In this document: piece after piece, positions 10,890 to 21,775 of the stretch
How positions within the stretch are numbered: the first letter of the stretch is position 1
Layout of the letters: every line of letters begins with the position of its first letter
From: Tetracentron sinense
Taxonomy: Eukaryota > Streptophyta > Magnoliopsida > Trochodendrales > Trochodendraceae
NCBI GenBank assembly: GCA_015143295.1
Contig: CM026570.1
Coordinates: forward strand, 25,489,250-25,553,249
Reading direction: 5' to 3'
Length of the DNA: 64,000 nt
The notes under the pieces: model-generated
Told to the model about the DNA's origin: nothing
Databases searched by the model: none
What the model saw: the letters and a program-made list of their open reading frames with translations, nothing else
Made by a program: the position numbers and the translations under genes

Positions 10890-11195
10890 TGGGTAGGCAT
10901 ATCCACCTTTATTTTGTTATACTTTGTATATGAACTTGGAATACAGTCCTAGAGATATTTAAGGAGAGATTTTTGTTATGCTTCCGTACCATGATTAAAT
11001 TTCCATTTTGTATTACACTTCCGCTATGTATATGTCTGTATCTTACAAGATGGTTTGCCAGGTTATGATTAGTCACGTCTAAAGTCTCACCTAACTCCTA
11101 GGGAGGATTTTGGGGCGCGACACTTACCTAATAGTAGAGTACCAAATTCAGAGTAAGGGAACACTATTTGCATCCATTAATTAGTAATAGAACCA

Positions 11196-11443
11196 TGTTA
11201 GATAGAGATAAAGAAGAAAAACCAACTCAAACCAATATACCCAAATCAGATGGAGACAAAGAAGGAATGCCAACCCATAACAGATCCTCCGGTTGTGATT
11301 AGTTATATATTTCGTTGTGTAAAATATTCTGTATTTATCTTCTCCTCCAATCAAGCCCTCAAAGATGTGGGTAGCTGTAATATCCTTCTCTTTATATAAT
11401 ACATATTGGTGACTAATGAAATCACCAATTAGATTCTCCAACA
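11196..11443 (+). repeat. Copia element G, 5' LTR
   Basis: A short LTR (about 250 bases) starts TGTTAGATAG, contains TTTATATAATAC near 11390 and ends TTCTCCAACA, 11 bases before an iMet primer site. The partner LTR is missing, so the left edge rests on the TG...CA rule. Confidence 0.6.
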
Positions 11444-11454
11444 CTAGTCTTTTA

Positions 11455-11466
11455 TGGTATCAGAGC
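11455..11466 (+). other. Copia G primer-binding site
   Basis: TGGTATCAGAGC, complementary to the initiator methionine tRNA 3' end, between the LTR and gag. Confidence 0.9.
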
Positions 11467-11489
11467 AATAATGTACTTACATCCTACCA

Positions 11490-12771
11490 TTGTTACACTC
11501 AAGCCAACCTTCTCTTCGTTATCTTCCCTCACAGTTTGAATCTTCAAATTTTTTTATGATGCCTTCCTCTACTCCCCCAACTTTTGTCATTTCTATCATC
11601 TCGCAACTTATTTCGATCAAGCTTGATCGAAACAATTATCTAATCTGGAAATCTCAGTTTATGCCGGTGCTCAAAGGTCATGGACTGCTTGGCTTCGTTG
11701 ATGGTGCACACCCATGTCCGAATAAATATCTTTTGGGCAATGATGGCAATACCACCACTACTGTTGATCCCAAATACACAGTGGCAGCGTCAAGACCAAA
11801 ACTTACTGAGTTGGATCAACGCAACAATTTTTGATGGCGTTCTTCCATATGTTTTTGGTCTCCCAACCTCATATGCTTTTTGGGATGCTCTTGCACGGTG
11901 ATTTTCAGCCTTATCCAGACCGCATATCATGTAACTAAAGCAACAAATCCAATCGATAAAGAAAGGTACCTCAATTATTGCTGAATACCTTCTTAATATC
12001 AAACAATTGGCTGATCGATTAGCATCCGTTGGTAAGCCCATGGACGATGCCAACCTAGTATTGGTCACACTCAATGGCCTCCCACCAGAATATGCTTCAT
12101 TCTGCACTTTGATTAAGGTGCGATCTGAACCCGTTACGTTTGATGAATTAGATAATCTTCTCTTATGTGAAAAACTCTCTTTGGTTGAATCCTCATTGCC
12201 CCCTCCATCCACTAAATCTACGACAAATATAGCATCTCGAAGTTTACTTCCCTCACCTCAAAGAACTGGCATTAACCATCCACATTATCCCTCTAATAAC
12301 TCATGTGGTCGAGGGAGGGGGTGTAGCAATGGTGGTCATTTTGGTGAAGGCTCTAACAACTTCTTTTCCTCCGATCAACATGCCAAATTTGCAATCAAAC
12401 ATGCCATCTTGCTATTGATTGCCACCATCGCATGGACTATGCCTATCAAGGACGGATTCCACCTCACAAGTTGGCTGCTATGATTGCTACTCAAACACCT
12501 ACTGCAGATCAAGTTTGGTACATGGGCACGGGAGCAACAAATCATGTCACATCTGATCTATCGAATTTATCCATTCGATCTGATGATCAAGGCAGTGACA
12601 AGTTATCTGTAGGTAATGGTCAAGGTTTCTCTATACACAACACTAGTTATTCCTCTTTACACACCCCATCATCCACCTTTCACCTCCAACATTTATTACA
12701 TGTTCCTGCTATCTCATCAAATTTGCTTTCTGTTCATCAATTTTCTAAAGATAATAATGTTGTCCAAGTAT
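11490..12771 (+). pseudogene. Copia G gag-protease remnant
   Basis: The gag core begins near MMPSSTPPTF and reads LDRNNYLIWKSQFMPVLKGH, typical of short-LTR Copia (Ale/Retrofit-like) gag. A frameshift near 11775 moves the frame to INATIFDGVLPYVFGL; stops follow at LAR and HIM; the next frame gives LADRLASVGKP...LVLVTLNGLPPEY. After a glycine-rich stretch the zinc-knuckle region frameshifts again near 12400. Protease reads WYMGTGATNHVTSDLSNLS, so the catalytic Asp of DTGA is Gly. The element is cut off at 12771 by an opposite-strand LTR; RT and integrase are absent. No functional product is expected. Confidence 0.85.
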
Positions 12772-14176
12772 TGACCCTAGAGGGGGGTGTGTGAATAGGG
12801 TTTTGGCAAATTTAAAATTCTACTATGTGCCTCTGTGCGGAATTTAATTTATCAAAGGAATAGAAACTAAATAAAATAATGTAAATCAGAAAATTAAATG
12901 CAAAAATTAAACAGAACAAACGCAACGATCTTGTTCACGAGGTTCGGCAATCCCGCCTACGTCCCGCCTCAAACTACTCATGAGAGGATTCACCATGATT
13001 CAATTATCGTATAGAATTCTTCCGGGTGAAGTCCAAATATTTTAAAATCTTCTTCCGGACGAAAATCAAGCCTACATGCAAGAGAACACCTTCTCTTGAC
13101 TTTTCCCGAAGCTTCCCGCTTCAATTGCAAGAATCCACCGATTCTTGACTTTCTCAATACAACATGTATGAGGAGTTACAATCTTGAAATATGCTCCTTA
13201 GATGAGCTGGATAAGATCTCTTTGAATCCCTAATAAAATCTCCTAATAGTTGTCATTGAATAGCTCAAGAACAGAGGATTCAGGATTTTTGGGTTTTTCA
13301 CTAAGGATATGAGAAAATCAGCTTCTAATGAATGATGACTATTTATACATTGATCAATAGTAGTTTTTCATTCATAAGTGATCTCATTTTATAGCCCATA
13401 AAGATTTATGGCCATTGGTGGGATAATAAATTCAAACTAGTCGTTACTGTGCATTTATTGTGCATTTTGAGTCATCTAGTCGGCTGGATGATCACAATGA
13501 CCATATTGAATTATGGCCTTCATCTAGTCGACTGGATGACTCTATCTAGTCGACTGGATAACTCCATCTAGTTAATTGAATAATGTAATTTTTAAACATA
13601 ATCCATTTTTAGAGACCTTAAAGATGGGATTTGATTCCAATGCCTCTTACCTTATCTTTATCAAGATAATTACCAACTTTTTAGGTCCTTAAAGTGATTT
13701 TCAATTAGGTCTTAAGGTACCTATGGTAATTATAAGTTTGTGAGCTTTTCAACACCAACTTATGAGGACTTTTTATATTTGACCTAAGCACTCTCAAAGA
13801 CTAAAAAATAAACTTTAAAACCTTCTTGAGAGTCTTCAAACTTGATTCTTAGATCTTCAATAATAGTTCTAATCTTGAGATCTTCCGAGACTTCTTCTTC
13901 ATCTTTTTGGCATGAACTTAAATTTTGTCTTCTAGAATGATTGAAGCTTCTTTTGACTTTGATTGTTATGTGCTTCTACAATTTGACTTGAATGTTTCTT
14001 TTAGCAACTTAGATGACAATTTCATGTCATTTGAGTTGAATGGTTAGCTAATGCTCTTGTACATTGTTTTTCATAAACACTTTAAAGTAGACATTAGTAG
14101 TACAAAAGTCATTTCATTATTTAAGTTATCATCAAAATTAATAAGTTTACCTATGGTTGTAACCTTTAGGCTGACA
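12772..14176 (-). repeat. F: LTR of a minus-strand Copia-type element
   Basis: On the minus strand it starts TGTCAGCCTAAAGG at 14176 and ends CCTCTAGGGTCA at 12772. A purine tract and a GTCATCAT stretch, typical of Copia 3' ends, lie just outside at 14177-14198. The TATA box is TATAAATAG (plus 13339-13347) with palindrome boxes upstream at 13474-13580. An edge motif AGAGGGGGG.GTGAATAG is shared with I1. SIRE-like assignment is tentative. Confidence 0.65.
13474..13580 (-). promoter_or_regulatory. F palindrome boxes (AGTCGACT type)
   Basis: Three copies of ATCTAGTCGACTGGATGA-like sequence and a decayed fourth lie about 130 bases upstream of the TATA box. The core AGTCGACT is again centred on TCGA. 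Confidence 0.6.
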
Positions 14177-14477
14177 ATCTATCCCTTTTTTATGATGACA
14201 AAATAATTGAATGAAATGAGATTATGTTCCCTCTCAATATGTAAATTTATTGAAATCTTGAGGAAAACTCCCCCCTAAACATATGCATTATAAAACAAGA
14301 CATTTATGTCATCCTTTTGCATATAGTTTAGAAAACCATTCAAGAGATACCAAATATGTATGTTGTAGCACAATTAAGCATAAAGAGTCAAGATTTAAAG
14401 TGAGATTAATCATGTCATATATATGTCCAAAATGGTACAATGAGTTCATGACATACATCAAAAGGTGCCAATGATTT
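14177..14477 (-). other. F polypurine tract and 3' internal remnant
   Basis: The minus strand has AAAAAAGGGATAGAT next to the F LTR start. The rest, up to the abrupt switch to gypsy integrase at 14478, is AT-rich with no coding similarity I can see. Confidence 0.5.
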
Positions 14478-14993
14478 TATCGACTTTGTGTAGTCTTCAA
14501 TCTGTCCCTGATCAACTGAATCTTGTTTGATGTATGCTCAATGAGTTCAGGACCCAATATCTTTCTTTCACATACTTCGTCCCAACATAGAGGTGAACGA
14601 AAATTCCAACCATAAATTGCCTCGAAATGTGCCATTTGAATGCACCTCATAACTGTTGTTGTAGGCAAACTCTACCAATGAAAAGTGATCATCCCAACTG
14701 CCCTTGAAGTCTAACATACATGCCCGTAGCATATCTTCAATTACCTGATTCACCATTTCAGTTTGCCTATCAGTTTGAGGATGAAAGGCTGTGCTGAAAT
14801 CCAACCAAGAACCCATAGCTTTCTGAAAGCTTTTCCAGAATCTCAAGGTGAATCTTGTATCTCTATCCTAAACAATGCTAATAGGTACTCCGTGCAAACG
14901 AACCACTTCCTTGATATACAAGCTTGCCAACTGGTTCAAATTGAAGGTAGTGAGATATGACATAAAATGAGCTGACTTGGTCAATATGTCAAT

Positions 14994-17161
14994 TGAAAGT
15001 ATGCCTCTTTTTAATTTTAGAAAAACAGTTCTTGGGGGGCATACATCTAATCCCAAGATCTGACTAAGATTCTAATTGATTTTATTCAATAAATGTTAAA
15101 ATAACATTCACCTTTGCAACTTTGAAATTGTTAAGTCAAATCTACATTAGAACAATACTCACAAAACTTCACAAGTGTCAAGTCTCCTTCGCAATCCACA
15201 CGAACCTTCTTTTTCCTTTAAAGCTTTCTCTAATGGAAGCTAATGACCTTTCCAAATTCTAGCTCTATGATCTTTGTTCCTTTCTTGAATCTCAAGATCC
15301 TTTCTTGATTTAACAAGATTGGTTCTGCTTTTGCTCAAGAGAAAAACTAGAACCAAGAGAGAAAAGAGGGTGACTGTACACTTCAAAAGAGAAGAGGGGT
15401 TGGGTGTGAACTTGAGGAGAGGGGAGGGAGAGAAAAACGTGGATTGAAGAGTCTCCCAAAGGTTTGGACATCCACCACTATATATAGAAAATCCTTGGAT
15501 TGCTTTGCTTGCAATCCAAGTCTCTCATCCTTATCCTAATCCAATTAGGATTTCCTCAATAGTTTCCTTAATGATTATTCCTAATTTAATTAGGATTTAT
15601 CTTAAAAGAAACTAACCTTATCAATTAATAACAAATTAATCTTACCCTTATCTAATAAGGAATCTTTAATTAGTAACTAACTAATTATTGATTAATAACA
15701 AACTAATGAAATCCCATTTAAATAGGGAATCTTTAAGTAGTAACTAACTAACTAACTTTATCCTTATCTAATGAGGAGTCATTAATTAGTAACTAATTAA
15801 ACAAAGGTCCACTTCTTGAAGTGGGTGTCCCACCCTAGGTGGGCCCCACTTCCACACGCCCCTTAGGGTTTCCAAAACCCTAAAGGTCATCTTTGATCTT
15901 TTATCAAAATCCCCAATGGGTCCCACCCATTTGGTTTATCACATCCAATGTGATTTCACCTATTAGAGCTTCACTATACCATATAGTGATTACTTAGAGA
16001 AATTAATTAATTTAATTAATAATTAAATTAAAAGCTTTAAGAAGGTCCTAGTGTGTGGGATCTAAAGGGATCTCCTATTTCCAGTTGTGGGACCAAGTAC
16101 TTCACCTTTTTGGTTGAAACATTGTTGCTAGGAAACACTTTCCTAAGACTCCATTAGGGATCATAGAATTTTATCTATGTCCCTAGACTTCCACCAATCA
16201 CAATAATGTCCATTAACATAATGTGACTAACCTCCAGAATTTAGAGAATTTCTTGTAAGTACTATCTCACAATATATTTACAAATAAATCATTCCACATT
16301 CCGATATCACATGTAAGCTTCTGGGATTGGAACAAGTCCACTATCTAGTCCCTAGCTTATGAATAGAACTCTTTCTCATAAATACCTTTTCATTGAACTG
16401 ATCTTCCAAAACACTTTTGAAGAAACATTAGAAAAGAACTAACATATATATATATTTTTCCATATTGAAAATATCAACTTCGATAAAGACCATTTTACCG
16501 AAAAGCACCAATACTGGATTTAACAGTTCAGTTCAACAAGTATCACATTGATATCATTATCTCCAATTAAGAAGTTGTGGATTCCTTATTGAGTGTTTAC
16601 ACACTTCTCCAAACATTGTGAACATGACCCAACGTACCCGGAGTTAGTCCTATGAATTGTATATTCCCGATTGGCACATCAAAGCCATATGGGTAGATGC
16701 TTGAGAAGATGTTAACCTCTTAGGTCTAAGGAAAATTTGTCGAATGGATAACCCTAATACAACCTGATAGTGTATTCCATAGGGTATCCACTAGTAACCC
16801 CGTTCAGTATTATGTACTTGCTATATTTACTCACATGTTAGTCAAGAGTCAACACTCTTTGTGAATGAGATTCATCACACTATCTTATAAAACTACACAT
16901 GTGCAAGCCATGATGAAGTACGACGCTCAACCAGTACTCTAGAGGCTTCGAAAAATATTAGGTTTACAAGGAACTGGAAAATCATATCTCGTCACAACCT
17001 TTGCATGATTTTCCTAAAATGTTACCTATAGAACTTTATGTCATCTCAAATGGAGAGTAATTAATATAAATACCCTTTATAGTTGGTTGTGTGAATATGA
17101 TGCTTGTCTAATCAACATGGAAAAGTCTCTTATTGGCTTTCGAGGGCATATATGTCCAACA
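14994..17161 (-). mobile_element. J: Angela-like Copia solo LTR
   Basis: On the minus strand it begins TGTTGGACATATATGCCCT and ends GGCATACTTTCA. The start resembles Angela/Tork LTRs (TGTTGG.ATATGCCCT). Flanks are TCAAT (14989-14993) and TCAAC (17162-17166), one mismatch; removing it restores the E2 integrase reading. The TATA box is CTATATATAG at plus 15478-15487. Upstream lie hairpins CCACTT-cttg-AAGTGG (15809) and CCCACC-cta-GGTGGG (15829), and three related units near 15645-15800. Confidence 0.8.
15645..15800 (-). repeat. J degenerate hairpin repeats in U3
   Basis: Three units carry, on the plus strand, CCTTAT-ct-ATAAGG, CCCATTTAAATAGGG and CCTTAT-cta-ATGAGG, each followed by GAATC or GAGTC and a TTAGTAACTAACT-like tract. 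Arms vary but pairing is mostly kept. Confidence 0.55.
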
Positions 17162-19751
17162 TCAACTATAACCCATATTGCATCGAAGTTCTTCGGTGTC
17201 CTTGGCAAACCTACCACAAAATCTATCGAGGTGTTTTCCCATTTTTATTCCAGAACAGGGAGTGACTGAAGTAATCCTACAGGTCTTTGGTGTTCGGCCT
17301 TATTTATTGGCAAACCAAACATTTAGACACATAAGTTGCCACATCTCTCTTCATATTTCTCTACCAGAAGTGCTTCTTCAAGTTCTGGTATATCTTGGTG
17401 CTTCCAAGATGAACAATATACCTTGACTTGTGTGCCTCATCCAATATTTCTCTCCTTAGTTCCTCATTGGCAGGAACACATATTCTTCCATCAAAGGAAA
17501 GAGCACCATCCCCAATCATCCTGAGGTCCTTGTTGCCCTTGCTAATCATCTTGTTGAAGAACTAGCACAGTTCTTCATCTGTGGCTTAGAGATCCTTGAT
17601 CTTATCCAATAGCATTGGCCTGACTGTGATGTTAGCCATTAAGGCTCCTGATGTGCCAACACTGATATTTGCCTCATTGTTGGACAAGTCTTCCAACAAT
17701 ATCCATTTATGGATCATCATGTGAGCCAATAGTCTAGAAGGCTTTCTGTTGAGTGCATCTGTCACTACATTGGCCTTCCCCAGATGGTACATGATCGAGC
17801 AATCATAATCCTTGAGAAAATTTACCAAACGACGCTGCCTCAAGTTTAGCTCTTTTTACGAGAAGAGATACTTTAAGCTCTTATGATCAGTGAATATCTC
17901 GAACTGCGTCGAACTAATCTCCATAAAGATAATGCCTCCATATTTTAAGAGCGAATACAATTGCTGTAAGTTCTAGATCATGAGTAGGATAGTTCTTCTC
18001 GTGGTTCTTCAGTTGTCGGGAAGCATAGATAATCACTTTCCCGTGTTGCATGAGAACACATCCTAGTCCAATATGTGAAGCATCACTGTACACAACATAA
18101 GCTCCACTACCAGATGGAACTGTTAAGACTGATGCCGTAGTGAGACGCTTCTTTAACTCTAGGAAACTTTGCTCACATTTTTCATCTCATGTGAACTTGG
18201 CGTTCTTCCTAGTAAGGTGAGTGAGTGGTGCTGCCAAGCTGGAAAATCCTTCCATAAATCTTCTACAATAGCTAGCAAGGCCCAAAAAGCTTCTGATCTC
18301 AGTAACACTCTTAGGTCTACCCCAATCTACTATTGCTTAAATCTTCGCAGAGTCAACTGCAATCCCTTATGCTCAAACTACATGGCCAAGAAATGACACT
18401 TTTTCTAGCCAAAACTCATATTTGTTAAGTTTAGCATACAACTTATGCTCTCTTAGCTTCCTCAAGGTGTTCCGAAGGTGTCTCTCATGATCCTTCTGAG
18501 TCGATGAGTAAATCAGGATATCTATCATCCATGAATACTACAACATAATTATCCAGGGCTGGCCTGAATATCCGGTTCATCAAATCCATAAAAGCTACTT
18601 TGGCATTTGTCAAACCAAATGGCATAACCAGAAACTAATGATGTCCATATCGAGTTCTGAAAGCAGTTTTAGGGATATCTTCTTTCTTGATCTTCAACTA
18701 ATGGTAGCCTGATAGAAGATCAATCTTTGAGAAGTACTTAGCTCCTTGCAACTGGTCCAATAAGTCATCTATTCATGGCAATGGATACTTATTCTTGATG
18801 GTGACCTTATTCAATTGCCTATAGCCGATGCACATTCTCATCGAACCATCTTTCTTCTTTACAAAGAATATTAGAGTTCCCCATGGTGATACACTGGGTC
18901 TAATGAAACCCTTTTCTGACAACTCATGAATCTGATCTTTCAACTCCTTCAATTATGTTGGAGTCATCCTATGAGGTGCTCTTGAAATCAGTTCAGTGCC
19001 CTGAGCTAGATCAATGACGAATTCTATCTCCCTATCTAGTGGCAAACCAGGCAAGTCATCGAGAAATACATCCAATCATTCACCACTGGAGTGATAGAAG
19101 AATCCCGATCTCCTATAATAGAAATGCTCAATGCTACAGATCTAGCAATATCCTTCTTTAATCCTCAAAAATGGAATGCTAGTCCATCAACTGGTTTAAA
19201 ACTGACAACTTTCTCCAAACAATCGATGTGGCCATGATAAGCTGAAAGCCAATCCATACCAAGAATAACATCGAAGTCTTGGAACTCAAGAACAATCAAG
19301 TCGGCTGGCATCTTTTGTTTTCCAATCCGAATGATACAAGACTGATACACTCTATCTGTGATAACTGAACTGCCTATTGGTGTGGCAATGGATAGTGCAC
19401 GCTCTAGGACTTGATTCCATAGGAAAGTCTTAGACAAAACTAGGTGTGACAAACGAATGAGTGGATCTAGTGTCAAATAAGATTCTTGCTAGATAATCAT
19501 TAATCAATAGTGTGCCTGAGGTTCATAAATAACTATGTTATGGTTTGCATGCATAAGTTCATACATCACAATATAATTCATATATGGTATAGTAGCATAT
19601 TATCCAAAACATCACTCAAAACATCATAATCAATACATAAAGCTAGCACTCAATGCTAAGCCTAGATAACTCTAGTGTATTATTTTTTATGTTGCTTTTT
19701 TTTTAAAGTGTTATTCTTAAAGTTTCATCCCTAAGGGATCTAATGCCTTAT

Positions 19752-19763
19752 GCTCTGATACCA
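19752..19763 (-). other. E2 primer-binding site
   Basis: Read on the minus strand it is TGGTATCAGAGC. I1 now separates it from its own LTR, which resumes at 20979 after the duplicated ACCTC. Confidence 0.9.
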
Positions 19764-19767
19764 CCTC

Positions 19768-20973
19768 TGAAATTTATCCAGATCAATGATCTCTAAGACC
19801 TAGAGGGGGGGGGTGAATAGGTCTATCTAATAATTTCTAACCAATTTTAATTTTTTAATTAATATGTTTAGAAATCAATGAACAATTCACTCAGACAATC
19901 CACACAAATCAAACACAGAAGATTTTTACGTGGAAAACCCTAACGGGAAAAAACCACGGGACCTCGTCCAGCAACAAACTTCACTATGAAAAGATTTTAA
20001 GTACAAGACAAGACCTTACCAAAACAGAAACGACGTTCCTAGGTATAGACTCTTACTCTTGATTTCCACGAACCAGCAGGTTCGATCTCCGCCGTAGCAG
20101 CTTCGGTTCCACACCGACCAAATCTTCTCAAGCTACTTCAAAACCACGATCACACACGATCGATCTCCTTCCACGAAGGCTCCAGATCAAACACCGGACA
20201 CACACACAAGGTGTAGGGTTGTGAATCAATTTTGGAAGTTTCAAACCCTAGAGGGATCTCATATAGATCTGAGATCACACAATGCAAGATCAAAGGTTTA
20301 GATCTATACTTGCATTCTCTAGGATCAAAGAAAGAGGAGGGATCAACAAAGATCTAATAAGAACAATAGGAAAAACCCTAGAGGAGTTTCTCAGACCTCT
20401 ACTCTTTCAAAAATAAACAAAGATACGAATTAGGTCTCCAAAAAGTTGTTTATATAGGGTTTAAAAAAGGAATCCAGAAAAATAAAAATTCTTTTTACGG
20501 GGACCGATCGATCAGTGCACATTACCGATCGCTCGGTCCAAAACGGATCGATCGGTGCTCATAACCGATCGAGCGGTTGAAAATTATCTCTCTGAAAAAA
20601 TACCCCATACAAATTTTTTGTCCAGTTGATAGCCACCGATCGATCGGTCTCAACACCGAGCGATCGGTTGAGACATAATTTTTTTTTAAGCCATACTTCA
20701 TTTCATGTTTATTTGATTCAACTAAGATCAAACAACTTTATTAGGTTTAAAACTATCCTCCTAGGTATGTTCAGAGTTATCTAAGTCAAATCCAACCTAG
20801 GTAGGGGTCTCTAAGTCAATTACCTTTCTAGATCCAGAGTAGGAGCTTTTTCTTCACTTTCTTCAATCTTCTTGATGCTTTAGCTCTTCTCTTCTGACAA
20901 GTTGAACACGACTCGACTCACATGACCTATCTAATGATCACGGAATTTTCCAACACCTACTTAGGGATTTACA
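19768..20973 (-). mobile_element. I1: solo LTR at the E2 primer-site/LTR junction
   Basis: It begins TGAAATTTATCC and ends GGGATTTACA, with perfect duplication ACCTC at 19763-19767 and 20974-20978. The sense strand is minus, from the TATA box at plus 20449-20458. Its U3 carries the S1-type boxes and spacer, and a decayed copy of the S1 U3 block (TTGAATC...GTATGGC). The edge motif AGAGGGGGGGGGTGAATAG is like F. The superfamily is not settled. Confidence 0.8.
20503..20668 (-). promoter_or_regulatory. I1 array of TCGA-type palindrome boxes
   Basis: Six boxes (ACCGATCGATCAGT, ACCGATCGCTCGGT, ACGGATCGATCGGT, ACCGATCGAGCGGT, ACCGATCGATCGGT, ACCGAGCGATCGGT) form clusters of four and two. Between them, on the minus strand, is TTTGTATGGGGTATTTTTTC, the counterpart of the S1 spacer. 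The TATA box follows at 20458-20449. Confidence 0.75.
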
Positions 20974-21272
20974 ACCTCTGTAACGCCCCAAAATCCCATG
21001 TTGGCCTAAATAGGACTTTGGACCTGTGACATTGCATTCCATATCCATATCCGTATAACAGGCAAGGCAAACTAAATATGAGTTTGTAAATTTCTTCTAT
21101 ATTAAACCAAATAGAACTTCAATCTAACAATATAAACCAACTGTCGACCAACTAACAAATAATAATCCGATCACCCAAATGATCTCAATACTGAATTTAA
21201 AACCTAAGCAACATCTTTAATTTTGTCTTATTACATTGCTTTCAACTGAATTAAAAACAAACTATCTAAAGA

Positions 21273-21386
21273 TCAATAATATGGATAATAATCCGGATTG
21301 ATTTCCTCCTCGAGATAATCACCCTCATGTTCTTCTTGGTACTCTTCTTCAATCCAATGTTCCAGAGCACAAATATCAAACCCTCC
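21273..21386 (-). CDS. Conserved acidic LTR reading frame, E2 copy
   Basis: Just after the acceptor the frame reads GGFDICALEHWIEEEYQEEH, then EGDYLEEEINPDYYPYY and stops. FDICAL and WIEEEY match A3 and C; the PYY end matches E1. The frame is closed by TAA about 45 bases upstream and has no ATG, so its start is unresolved. Confidence 0.42.
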   Translation of the reverse strand, partial: GGFDICALEHWIEEEYQEEHEGDYLEEEINPDYYPYY

Positions 21387-21654
21387 TGAAACTACAGATA
21401 TAAAAAGTACGGTTGAGCAAACAAAAGCTTAGTGCACACAAAGTCTAGCTAACAGTATCATAACTTATAATCATGCTCATGCTTTATCATAAATAAACAT
21501 ATCTTACAGTTCATGTGCGAAACATGTAAACATAACATCATCAATGACATGTAAGACTCGTGACTTGTATAGACATGTAAGACTTGTGCATGATCGTAAA
21601 AGTTCATAGAAGCATGTGTATCAATGTATGTAAGATAATTTGATTATGTCTGTA

Positions 21655-21775
21655 ACATGAAAGTTTCCCAATGTTTGTAACATGAGTTTCTGAATGCCTG
21701 TAACAGAAAGTTCCCCAATGCCTATAACATGAAAGTTTGCCAATGCCTGTAACATGAAAGTTCTTGTGCATGGAC
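21655..21775 (-). repeat. E2 LTR tandem repeat (about 31 bases)
   Basis: Four to five units of TGCCTGTAACATGAAAGTTT occur in the predicted LTR intron. The minus strand has GAAA-C-TTTC mini-hairpins. This is the E2 counterpart of the arrays in C, S2 and E1, weaker in pairing. Confidence 0.65.

Larger units (their letters stand above)
9919..11122 (+). repeat. A3: 3' part of a plus-strand LTR interrupted by E1
   Basis: The stretch resumes right after E1 and ends TTTTGGGGCGCGACA, the typical end of the S2/B/C LTR group. The 5' part is outside the window. It contains stem-loops (10177-10198, 10298-10313, 10349-10364), an acceptor hairpin AGTATT/AATACT, the acceptor GTCAGTAG (ends 10710) and the acidic frame. 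No primer site follows 11122, so it is a solo or 3' LTR. The next 73 bases (11123-11195) show nothing I recognise. Confidence 0.75.
14478..19530 (-). pseudogene. E2 protease-RT-RNase H-integrase remnant
   Basis: The minus strand encodes protease (19480-19170), RT, RNase H (about 18100-17600), the integrase zinc region (17549-17361), then the J insertion, and integrase (15060-14478, [20 protein letters not shown]). Protease reads FDTRSTHSF: the Gly of the DTG active site is Arg. Frameshifts and stops run throughout RT. Only about 220 bases separate protease from the primer site, so gag was deleted. A 3' splice site (AACCTCAG before GCACACTATTG) remains at the place of the E1 and C gag-protease intron. 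Coding ends at RLKTTQSR, where the sequence switches to the F remnant. Confidence 0.88.
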
